Of a DNA stretch of 51,481 nt, positions 18,393 to 26,253 are shown in pieces. Position 1 is the stretch's first letter, and each line of letters begins with the position of its first letter. The DNA is taken from positions 1 to 51,481 of the forward strand of contig CAYYNP010000033.1 of the NCBI GenBank assembly GCA_964472545.1. Direction: 5' to 3'. A program made the position numbers and the translations under genes. The stretch comes from CAYYNP01 sp964472545 (GTDB lineage Bacteria > Planctomycetota > Planctomycetia > Pirellulales > Thermoguttaceae). The notes under the pieces are model-generated. The model was not told where the DNA came from, searched no databases, and was given only the letters and a program-made list of their open reading frames with translations.

Positions 18393-21071
18393 ATGCCGAC
18401 CACCGCCCCACACGCCCACCGAATCGCTGCCGCCACCGCCGAAGAAACCGCGGTGGTTCCGCCGCGGGCCGTGATCGCGGTGGTGGCCGTTTTGGCGGCG
18501 GCGTGGATCGCCGCCGGCTCGACGGGCGTGCTGGGCGATCCGCTACGGCGGGCGCTGTGTGCGTTCGCTTTGGCGGTGGCTGCAATCTCCGGTTGGCCAC
18601 GCCGGAAGACGGCGATCGGCGACGGGCTGCTGGCGGCTGCTTTCGCAGCGGCCGCATTGGCGATGATCGCTTCGAGGCTGCCCACAATCAACGTGTTGGC
18701 CGTTTCCATGGCCGCGGCCGGATTGGCACGGCTGCAGACCGGCACCTCGGCCCACGCCGTGCGGATCGCCGCCGTGGCTACGGCCGTCTTGGGCCTCTTC
18801 CGATGGGCGTGCGCGGCGATCCCCGTGGTCTGTCTGACGGCCGACGGTCTCGGTGGGATGCTTGGTTCACTGGTGGGCTGGATTGCAGGCAAGGCACTCT
18901 CGGTCGGCGCCACGTTTGGCGGGGTCGACTTCCTCGTGCTGACGGGGGCCTTGGCCGTCGGATGGTCGATGCACACACCACGGCCGCGGCGTTATCGGGT
19001 CGGCTACGTCTGCGCCGGCGTCGCGTTGGGCCATCTGTTCTACCTGGCTGTGCTGGCCCACTGCGACGACCTTCTGACCGCGCTGCCCGACGTGGTTCAG
19101 CCGGCCGCGGCCGAGGACCATCGCCTGGGCGCGTGGGCTTGGGCCGATGCGGTGCGCGCGTTGTTGCCGTGGAATCTTCCCGTGTTGGCCGCTGCGATCC
19201 ACCTCACGATTGCAGCCGCCATGTTTCGTTGGAGCCCGCTGGTTTCGTCGGCGACTCCCGAGGGCGGCGGAGCGGAGGACGACGGCCGCAACACGCTGTG
19301 CGCCCGCACGACGCGCTACGCACGGCGCTTCGGACCGCTCGTGTTGGCCCTGCTGCTTCCGTGGCTGACCGGGCTTGGCCTGAGCCGCTCGACGCTCGAC
19401 GGCAAGTCGGTCGTCGCCTACCAGCAGGGCTACGTGCGTTGGACCGTGCCGCAATACGACCACCAGCCACCGGCCGACAAGCCGCGGGCAACCGAATGCG
19501 GGCTGTTGCCCGTGTTGGTGGAGAGTCTTGGCGGGGAGTGCGTGCTTTCGCCGGACCTCGGTGCAGACGATCTGGCTCGGGCCGACGTGGTGCTGCTGTT
19601 GCATCCCGACCGGCCGTGGACCGCGGACCAATCGGAGGACATTCGGAAGTTCGTAGAAGACGGCGGGGCCGTGTTGCTTGCGGCCGGGCCGCCGGTGGTG
19701 GATTACGGGGGAGAAGACGCGTATGCAAGCTCGGCAAACGAACTGCTCGAATCGCTGGGGGCCGCGATGCGATTCCGCCATGACGTGGCGACTCCCGTCA
19801 TCGCGCGGTGGCAGCACGGGTTACAGACTGCCGCCCATCCGGTCGCCTGTGCGGGCGTCGGCCGGCGAAACGGACCGGGCCTCACGTCATCCGCGTCGAT
19901 CGACGTCGGCTGGCCCGCCCGCCCGCTACTCACGGGCCGCTACGGCTTCAGCGGTCCGGCAATTGCCACAGCGGGCATTCCCACGGCTGCAACTCCCGCA
20001 AGCATCTGGCAACCCGATGCCGGCCAACGACTGGGCGATCTGGTTCTGGCGGCCGAGCAGCGTATCGGGCGCGGTCGAATCGTCGTCCTTGCCGACACGG
20101 CGATATTGGGCAACGACGCGACTGCCGCGTCGTACGTCTTCACCGGGCGTTTGTTGAGCTATCTGGCCGGAGGCAGTGCCGGCCCGCAAGCCGGCGGGCG
20201 ACAGTGGTTGGGACTGGTTGTCGTGTTAACGCTCGTCGGCGTGCTGCTGTGGCGTCCGGATTGGCGGCAAACTGCGCTGATCGCGATGGCCCTGGCCGCG
20301 TCGGCAACCGGTTGTACGGCCGTCATGCGTCACACGTCCCGCGTAGTGCCCGACGGCCGCCGCAACGACGCGCCAAATGCCTTGGCCTACATCGACGCCT
20401 CGCACTTGGAAGCTTACAGCAGCGAGACTTGGGCGGACGACGGCATTGGCGGGCTACAGCGGCAACTGATGCGAGAGGGCTATCTACCGCTGCTGCTGCT
20501 GCCGGAGGTGACCGGCGAGCGGCTGGAAGGGGCCGGGCTGCTGATCTCGATCGGCCCGGCGCGGGCGTTCACGGCGGCAGAGATCCAAACGGTCCGCAAG
20601 TTCGTCGAGTCGGGTGGGACGTTGATCTGTATGGCCGGAGCCGAGCAGGCGGCCGCCCTGAAGCCGTTGCTCGCGGAGTTCGGGTTTCGCGTTTCCGTTA
20701 CTCCACTGCCGGCAACTTCAACCGATCGCGAGCCGGTACCGTTGGGGATGGGGGTGTTGAAGAGTGATCAAGTCAGCGTGGCCGGCGGATTGGTGAGCTT
20801 GAGGACTACCGCGAGTTGGGAAGTTCGCGGCCGGACGGATGCGGTGGCGATTGCCCGGTGGCACGACGGAAGCAAGGACCGCGAGTTCATCGTCGCTCGA
20901 TCCGGTGGTAAGGGAACCGTCGCGGTCATCGGCGACACGCTGCTGGCGGTCAATCGGAACCTGGAACCCGCGCCGGGCGAGTTGACCGAGAACGTCCGTT
21001 TCTGGCGGTGGTTCTTGCCGCAAGTGACCGATCGCCCCGTGTGGCCGCCCGCCGAAGAGGTGGCACCATGA
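18393..21071 (+). CDS. Polytopic membrane protein with two GATase1-like modules
   Basis: 892 residues. About ten hydrophobic helices fill residues 30-340. A first GATase1-like (DUF4350-like) module runs from about 343 to 600 (LARADVVLLLHPDRPW, then DIRKFVEDGGAVLLAAG). Two more helices follow (WLGLVVVLTLVGVLLW near 606, ALIAMALAASATGC near 630), then a second module at about 665-880 (LISIGPARAFTAAEIQTV, KFVESGGTLICMAG). Neither has the Cys-His-Glu triad of true amidotransferases, which suggests a binding or scaffold fold. The stop overlaps the next gene's ATG by four bases, so the two proteins are probably made together. Related domains occur in planctomycete VWA/BatA-type membrane proteins; the function is unknown. 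Confidence 0.78.
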   Translation: MPTTAPHAHRIAAATAEETAVVPPRAVIAVVAVLAAAWIAAGSTGVLGDPLRRALCAFALAVAAISGWPRRKTAIGDGLLAAAFAAAALAMIASRLPTINVLAVSMAAAGLARLQTGTSAHAVRIAAVATAVLGLFRWACAAIPVVCLTADGLGGMLGSLVGWIAGKALSVGATFGGVDFLVLTGALAVGWSMHTPRPRRYRVGYVCAGVALGHLFYLAVLAHCDDLLTALPDVVQPAAAEDHRLGAWAWADAVRALLPWNLPVLAAAIHLTIAAAMFRWSPLVSSATPEGGGAEDDGRNTLCARTTRYARRFGPLVLALLLPWLTGLGLSRSTLDGKSVVAYQQGYVRWTVPQYDHQPPADKPRATECGLLPVLVESLGGECVLSPDLGADDLARADVVLLLHPDRPWTADQSEDIRKFVEDGGAVLLAAGPPVVDYGGEDAYASSANELLESLGAAMRFRHDVATPVIARWQHGLQTAAHPVACAGVGRRNGPGLTSSASIDVGWPARPLLTGRYGFSGPAIATAGIPTAATPASIWQPDAGQRLGDLVLAAEQRIGRGRIVVLADTAILGNDATAASYVFTGRLLSYLAGGSAGPQAGGRQWLGLVVVLTLVGVLLWRPDWRQTALIAMALAASATGCTAVMRHTSRVVPDGRRNDAPNALAYIDASHLEAYSSETWADDGIGGLQRQLMREGYLPLLLLPEVTGERLEGAGLLISIGPARAFTAAEIQTVRKFVESGGTLICMAGAEQAAALKPLLAEFGFRVSVTPLPATSTDREPVPLGMGVLKSDQVSVAGGLVSLRTTASWEVRGRTDAVAIARWHDGSKDREFIVARSGGKGTVAVIGDTLLAVNRNLEPAPGELTENVRFWRWFLPQVTDRPVWPPAEEVAP

Positions 21072-24000
21072 TGCGAACGTGGATCGGTGTGGCGTTGTTG
21101 GCCGGCTCGTGGCCGCTGGGTGCGGGGCTCTACTGCCCGATCAACGGATGGGCCTGGGCGATCTGCGTGCTTGCAGGAATTGCCTTGCTGGGCGATGGCG
21201 TACCACGGCTTCCCGCACGGCAGCTTCCAGCACGGCGGCGCGAGATGGTGATCGCGTGGCTGTTGGTGCTGCCTGCCGCATGGTATGCGCCGTGGCCTCT
21301 GCGGGCGGCACCGTTGGCGATCGCGGTCGGATTGGCCCTGCGATTGCTGCCGATTCCGCGGCGATGGCCCGGGCGATTGGGACGCGGGGCGGTATCCGCT
21401 GGCCTGGTGCTTCTGGCGCAGGTAATGGCCACGGCGCTCTATACGGCCCGATGCGCCCGGAGTCACGAACTGCCGTGGCCATGCCAGCAACTGCTCACCG
21501 GCATCGCCCGGTTCCTGGGAGTAGAAGCCACGACCGACGCCGGCGGCTCGGCCGTCGTGATGCACTCGCTCAGGCAGGTCCATGGCCTGGGGGCCACGTG
21601 GGAGTTGCTGCTCGATCCGGCCACCGTCTGCTTTCTTGTAGGTGGCATCGTCGTATTGACGCTGCAGGTCCGATCGCAACGGCCCGGCGGCCGCTGGACG
21701 GCGTGGATTGCCCGGTTGCGGCGATTCGCTCTTGTCTTCGCCGCGTGGCTGCCGGTCCGCGCGGGGCTTATGATGTCGCTCTATCTGCATCGCGCCGCAC
21801 GCTTCGATCCCCAGCAGCCGCTACACGTGATGAACGTGTTTCTCTCGCCGTGGGTTTCTTTGCTGCTGCTGATCCCTCCGCTGCTGGCAGCCTGGTGGCT
21901 GGTTTGTCCGCCAGTGGGTGATCGGCAGCGTCGTCAAGAACCAACTCCCGAGGAAGGTTCGCGTGCTCGCTGTAGCCGAAGTCGCCAGACTTTGGACGCG
22001 AAGGGGAGAGACGCGAAAGGAAGTCCGGCCAAATTCTGGCGAATTCGGCTACAGGAGTTTGCCCCGGCATTGTTGGCCGCCTTGGGCGTGGGGCTGATAA
22101 CGGCTGCCGTGCAGTTCGATCCCGTTGGAACGCCGCAACAGGGGCGTGTGATGTTCGTCGAACGCCACAGTCAGTGGGAGCCGACCACGCCGCCGTACGA
22201 CACCCGGCGCTTCGGACACGACGCGAGCTACAACTATGGCGCCATCTACGCCTATTGCGGGCAGTACTTCGAGACGTCGCGATTGCTCGAATCGGACCGC
22301 ATCGACGCCGCGAAGCTGGCCGAGTGCGACGTGCTGGTAATCAAGACACCCACGGCCCGATACACCGAGGCGGAAGTCCGGGCGGTACTCGATTTCGTCG
22401 AGGCCGGCGGCGGGCTGCTGTTGATCGGCGAGCACACCAACTTCGAGAAGTCCGGAGCCTATCTCAACGATCTTGCCCGGCACCTTGGCTTCACCTTCCG
22501 CCACGATCTGCTGTTGGGTGTTGACTCACCGTACGATCAACTCTATCGAGCCCCGGCCGTGCCGCATCCGGTCGTGCAGCACGTTCCTCCGATGGATTTC
22601 GCCGTCTCCTGTTCGATCGATCCGGGCAACAGCCGCGGCCGGGCCGTGATCCGTGGCACGGGCCTGTGGAGCCTGCCGGTCGATTACGAGCCCGATAACT
22701 ACTTCCCGATGCCGCAGCATCAACCGGAGATGCGTTTCGGAGCGTTCATCGAACTCTGGTCGACCCGACACGGCAACGGCCGCGTGCTGGCCTTCGGCGA
22801 TTCGACGATCTTCTCCAACTTCTGCACGTTCCAGCCGGGCAAGGCCGAGTTGATGCGCGGGATGCTCGACTGGCTCAACCACCGCGACACGGTGGGCGAT
22901 CCTCGGCCGTGGCTTGTCTTGCTGGGCCTGCTGCCGGTGGGGGCCGCGTTGTGGATGATGCGTCGCCGGGAACGCGGGTACTTCATGCTGATCGCTGCCG
23001 GCCTGTGCGGCTGGGTGGCGGTTTCGATTGCGGTGGCCGCGCATGGCCGCTTCTGGATGCCGGCGCCGGATCGCGTGCGGCCGTCGGTCGAAGTGGTCGT
23101 CGATCGCACGGCCTCCGACGTCCCGCTAAGCAAGGGAGCGCACATCCGCGGCACGGGCACCGGTGAACGAGAAAGAGAAACTCGCGGCATCGGCTACGGG
23201 CTCTTCGAGCAGTGGATCTCGCGCACCGGTTGCATCACCCGGCGCGGCTGCGGCGACGAGGCCTTCTCCGGCGACGTGCTGGTGGTGATCTGCCCGGATC
23301 GGCCGGTCAGTGGGGATTACCTTCGGCAAGTGGATGAGTTCGTTCGCCACGGAGGCAAGCTGCTGGTGATCGACGCGCCGCAGAACCGCCAATCGACGGC
23401 CAATACGCTCCTGCGCGAGTTCGCCCTGTCGGTCGATCACGGTCGCGCGCCCTCCGGCACGTTGACCTTCCACGGAGCCGACGGCTGGCCCGGGCTGGAT
23501 GTCCCCGAAGCATGCGAAGTCGGCGGCGGTCGAGCGTTCGCTCATCTCGACGCCAGTACGCCCGTCGGCACGGTAGTCGAACACGGCGACGGCCTCGTGG
23601 TTGCGCTTGGCATCGGTTCGTTGTTCGACGATGCCGGTATGGGCTACGTTCGTACGCGGTCCGCTTGGATCGTCCAGCCGCACGCCGAGATGCTGCTAGA
23701 GCGAAATACGTACGTCCGATACAACGTGCAGTTCGCGTTGTTCGAGGCCCTGATTGCGGCCGAATCGGCCGATGCGTTTCGCCCAAGCCCGTTCTACTCG
23801 GGTCGCGTGGCGGTCGATCGAAGTGTCTCCGACGTTTCGCTATCCGCCGTTGACCAGGACGCCGAGACCTTCGAAGGGTTCGAGGCGTGGATTCCACGTC
23901 AGGGGTATTCGACGTCACGATACGCCGGGGAAGAGTCGATTCCGGGTGACGCCCTGCTGGTGCTCTATCCGAGCCTCCCGGTCAACGACGTGACGCGCGA

Positions 24001-24451
24001 CCGCCTCGTCAAGTTCGTCGCCGGCGGCGGCAAGCTGCTGGTCGTCGATTCGCCCGGCAACCGTGACTCGACGGCCCACGAACTGCTGGTCCCGTTCGAA
24101 CTGGCGATCGATCAACAACGATCGCACAGCGGCACGTGGACGATCCGCGACGACGAAGACGATCCGTGGGTCGCGTTGCCGGTTGAGGCGGCGTGGGCAA
24201 TCGAGGGCGGCCAACCATTCGCTTCACTCGACGAAGGAACGCCGATTGGCACGATCGCGCGGCACGGCAACGGCACGGTGATGGTGATCGGCTTCGGCTC
24301 GGAGTTGAACGACGCCGCCATTCTTACCGCGCGGCAAGAGGCCGATCCGTTGGTAACGCTGTTACCGTTTGATCTGCAGACGGCCATCTTGCGCTGCTTG
24401 ATGACCGATCAGCCGCTGTCGTCTTGTCTGCCGAGCCTGGGTGAGCGGTAG
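21068..24451 (+). CDS. Polytopic membrane protein with three GATase1-like modules
   Basis: 1127 residues from the ATG at 21068, which overlaps the preceding stop (ATGATG) and has GAGGTGG just upstream. Helices fill about 1-300 and 330-350; a further pair near 620-665 follows module 1. Modules: about 361-600 (LVIKTPTARYTEAEVRAVL, FVEAGGGLLLIGEHTN), about 675-900 (LVVICPDRPVSGDYL, FVRHGGKLLVIDAPQN) and about 914-1110 (LLVLYPSLPVNDVTR, FVAGGGKLLVVDSPGN). Modules 2 and 3 are clear internal duplicates. Residues about 302-329 are encoded by a palindromic repeat (21971-22053) that also occurs at 41227-41300. Likely works with the preceding 892-residue protein. Function unknown; no catalytic triad seen. 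Confidence 0.8.
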   Translation: MMRTWIGVALLAGSWPLGAGLYCPINGWAWAICVLAGIALLGDGVPRLPARQLPARRREMVIAWLLVLPAAWYAPWPLRAAPLAIAVGLALRLLPIPRRWPGRLGRGAVSAGLVLLAQVMATALYTARCARSHELPWPCQQLLTGIARFLGVEATTDAGGSAVVMHSLRQVHGLGATWELLLDPATVCFLVGGIVVLTLQVRSQRPGGRWTAWIARLRRFALVFAAWLPVRAGLMMSLYLHRAARFDPQQPLHVMNVFLSPWVSLLLLIPPLLAAWWLVCPPVGDRQRRQEPTPEEGSRARCSRSRQTLDAKGRDAKGSPAKFWRIRLQEFAPALLAALGVGLITAAVQFDPVGTPQQGRVMFVERHSQWEPTTPPYDTRRFGHDASYNYGAIYAYCGQYFETSRLLESDRIDAAKLAECDVLVIKTPTARYTEAEVRAVLDFVEAGGGLLLIGEHTNFEKSGAYLNDLARHLGFTFRHDLLLGVDSPYDQLYRAPAVPHPVVQHVPPMDFAVSCSIDPGNSRGRAVIRGTGLWSLPVDYEPDNYFPMPQHQPEMRFGAFIELWSTRHGNGRVLAFGDSTIFSNFCTFQPGKAELMRGMLDWLNHRDTVGDPRPWLVLLGLLPVGAALWMMRRRERGYFMLIAAGLCGWVAVSIAVAAHGRFWMPAPDRVRPSVEVVVDRTASDVPLSKGAHIRGTGTGERERETRGIGYGLFEQWISRTGCITRRGCGDEAFSGDVLVVICPDRPVSGDYLRQVDEFVRHGGKLLVIDAPQNRQSTANTLLREFALSVDHGRAPSGTLTFHGADGWPGLDVPEACEVGGGRAFAHLDASTPVGTVVEHGDGLVVALGIGSLFDDAGMGYVRTRSAWIVQPHAEMLLERNTYVRYNVQFALFEALIAAESADAFRPSPFYSGRVAVDRSVSDVSLSAVDQDAETFEGFEAWIPRQGYSTSRYAGEESIPGDALLVLYPSLPVNDVTRDRLVKFVAGGGKLLVVDSPGNRDSTAHELLVPFELAIDQQRSHSGTWTIRDDEDDPWVALPVEAAWAIEGGQPFASLDEGTPIGTIARHGNGTVMVIGFGSELNDAAILTARQEADPLVTLLPFDLQTAILRCLMTDQPLSSCLPSLGER
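21971..22053. repeat. Palindromic repeat family D inside a coding region
   Basis: Arms 21971-21995 (TGTAGCCGAAGTCGCCAGAC...) and 22029-22053 (reverse complement, three mismatches in 25) enclose a 33-base spacer. The same arms form the intergenic repeat at 41227-41300. Here the element is read in frame as a basic loop (CSRSRQTLDAKGRDAKG...) of the 1127-residue membrane protein. Confidence 0.85.
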
Positions 24452-24475
24452 TCTAGGCTTCCTGTCCTACGGTCA

Positions 24476-24517
24476 GGGTGGCTGGGGCCCTGGTGCGCGT
24501 TGCCCCAGCCCCCACCC
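24476..24517. repeat. Hairpin related to palindromic repeat family E
   Basis: GGGTGGCTGGGGC (24476-24488) pairs with GCCCCAGCCCCCACCC (24502-24517). The left arm equals the start of family E at 38004 and the reverse arm at 31869-31901. It lies 24 bases after the stop of the 1127-residue gene and may serve as its terminator. Confidence 0.6.
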
Positions 24518-24565
24518 CTATCCCAACGCCCTCTACGCTATGGGCTTCATCGATCTGTTCCTGAA

Positions 24566-24575
24566 NNNNNNNNNN
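24566..24575. other. Assembly gap (10 N) with duplicated flanks
   Basis: Ten N bases. The left flank 24453-24532 and the right flank 24581-24663 are recognisably the same sequence (TCT.GGCTTCCTG.CCT ... TATCCCAACGCCCT), the right one degraded by long G and C runs. The gap size is therefore nominal, and the right flank looks like poor-quality sequence. No gene is visible in 24452-24662. Confidence 0.9.
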
Positions 24576-24662
24576 GGGGGTTGTCTGGGCTTCCTGCCCT
24601 TGGGTGTGGGGGGGGGGGGCTTGGGGGCGTTTCCCCCCCCCCACCTCCCGTATCCCAACGCC

Positions 24663-26075
24663 CTACCGGAGGATCTCGAAACCGTCCAACAGAATCCGCT
24701 CCTCCGCATCACCGCCGAATGTGATCTTGATGTTATCCAACACGTCGCCTTCGAGGCTCGGCCCCTTCATGCCCCAGCCAGTTCGGGCTTCGATGGCGCG
24801 AAACTCGACTTCCCGCCATTGGCCCTGCTGCAATCCGCCGATCCGATAGCGGCAATTGTCCTGCTGTTTCTTCGACCAAATCAAGACCTGCACGTCTTGC
24901 GGCTGGCAGAGCGGTTTGAGGCGAAAGCGGACGGTCGTCGAGTCGGCCACCGGCGTGGAGAAAGTTCGCCAACACGAGACGCCGCGGGGGCCGAAGGCGT
25001 AGGCCTTCGAGTCGTCGATCCCGCCGCCGGTTACTTCGCCGTCCTGGAAGTTGCCCGGGCCTTGCTCGAAGTCGTGCGAAAAGACGGCTTCGCCCGGCTC
25101 GGCGATCAACGCCCCGGGCGTCTGCAACGCGCTACGCGATGGCACGGCCTTCTTCTTCCCGCCGCGCGGCCGCCCGACGACCGGGCCGATATACTCGGTG
25201 GCGATCACCACGTCGTCGAACCAGACCTCCATCACGCGGCTCTCGGGCGTCGGGTCCTTTTGGTGCCGGGCCGGCTGGTCAGTGTTGTAGAAGAGTAGCC
25301 AGAAACTGTTGATATTCAGCTTATCGCTCGTCCGCCAGCGGAAGCCGTCGAAGCGGCCGTAGAGTTCGCCGTCGACCCAGAACGCCTGCACGCCGTCGGC
25401 CTTCTCGGGATCAGAATTGGCCTTCAACAGCACTTCGACGCAGTACCACCGCCCGGGCACGATCGGCTCTTGCTTGCCGTTGAAGACCGAGCCCCATTTG
25501 GTCTTCATTTCGTGCCAATAGGTGTAGAAGTTCCACACGCCCGGCGGCGGGAACTTGCCCCAGCGGCCGGTCGGCTCGATGCCGGTCGAGAACTTGGCGT
25601 CGCCGGGCGGCGTTTCGCCGGCACCGCCCTTGGGCCACGGCGTGGGCGTGCGGTCGGCCACCAGGTGGACGAAGTGGTGGATGTAGCCCGTCTTCTCGTG
25701 GAACTTGACGTAGAACCGGGCGTACATCACGTCGACGCCCTTGGTGTGCGTGAACAGGTGGCCATTCTTGGCGATGTGGATCGAGCGATTGCCGGGCGAG
25801 GCAGCGTGGACGTCGGCGGCCAAGTCGACGTTTTCTGCCAAGTGGATGCTGCCCCAACGCTTGCCGATCTGCTCGACCGTCCCGGTTTCAAAATCGTCGA
25901 CGAACAGCACGCGGGGGTCTCGTTCGATGCCCTCGTCGCCCGGGTAGAGCGAGGCCAGCCCGCCTTTCTCCGGTCCGGAGGTCGGTTCGACGGCCGGTTC
26001 TGCGCTCCGGCTTTGTAGAAGTGGGGACGACAACAGGACGGCGAGGCAGAGTATCGGCGATCGTGTTGGGAACAT
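24663..26075 (-). CDS. Exported concanavalin-like (polysaccharide lyase/LamG-type) protein
   Basis: 470 residues with a signal peptide (PILCLAVLLSSPLLQSRSA). The first half (about 45-310) reads like a jelly-roll lyase fold: DDFETGTVEQIGKRWG, then YARFYVKFHEKTGYIHHFVH, GRWYCVEVLLKANSD, VQAFWVDGELYGRFDGF and VWFDDVVIATEYIGP. A second beta domain (about 345-470, FSHDFEQGPGNFQDGEVTGG ... ILLDGFEILR) looks like a carbohydrate-binding or LamG-like module. Polysaccharide lyases related to heparin lyase have this strand pattern, but I cannot assign a family. GGAGAG precedes the ATG at 26075 by a few bases. The stop codon lies at the edge of the low-quality sequence next to the gap, so the C-terminus deserves caution. 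Confidence 0.72.
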   Translation of the reverse strand: MFPTRSPILCLAVLLSSPLLQSRSAEPAVEPTSGPEKGGLASLYPGDEGIERDPRVLFVDDFETGTVEQIGKRWGSIHLAENVDLAADVHAASPGNRSIHIAKNGHLFTHTKGVDVMYARFYVKFHEKTGYIHHFVHLVADRTPTPWPKGGAGETPPGDAKFSTGIEPTGRWGKFPPPGVWNFYTYWHEMKTKWGSVFNGKQEPIVPGRWYCVEVLLKANSDPEKADGVQAFWVDGELYGRFDGFRWRTSDKLNINSFWLLFYNTDQPARHQKDPTPESRVMEVWFDDVVIATEYIGPVVGRPRGGKKKAVPSRSALQTPGALIAEPGEAVFSHDFEQGPGNFQDGEVTGGGIDDSKAYAFGPRGVSCWRTFSTPVADSTTVRFRLKPLCQPQDVQVLIWSKKQQDNCRYRIGGLQQGQWREVEFRAIEARTGWGMKGPSLEGDVLDNIKITFGGDAEERILLDGFEILR

Positions 26076-26115
26076 GGTACTCTCCGTTGACGTTGGGTGA
26101 AGTGTTCGGTTCGGG

Positions 26116-26195
26116 CGTTTAGCAGCCGCCGGCACGGCGGCTTGAGCCGGAAACGCCGATAGCCACCAAGCCGCCGTGCAGGCGGCTGCTAAACG
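26116..26195. repeat. Palindromic repeat family B, full copy
   Basis: Arms 26116-26144 and 26167-26195 are reverse complements over 29 bases with one mismatch (CGTTTAGCAGCCGCCGGCAC at the left end). Separates the lyase-like gene from the DUF4838 gene, both on the minus strand. Confidence 0.85.
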
Positions 26196-26225
26196 AAGAT
26201 GCTCGCATACAGCATCGACTCTTCA

Positions 26226-26253
26226 GGCGCGACCACCGGTCGCGGCTTTATTG
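26226..26253. repeat. Palindromic repeat family C, copy 2, containing a stop codon
   Basis: Identical over 28 bases to 15114-15141. Its TTA (26248-26250) is the TAA stop of the DUF4838 gene read on the minus strand, so the repeat forms the gene's end; its hairpin then follows the stop and may end transcription. Confidence 0.85.

Noticed and set aside
24441..25298. Frame crossing the N gap
   Set aside because: It runs through unknown bases and then antisense to the lyase-like gene.
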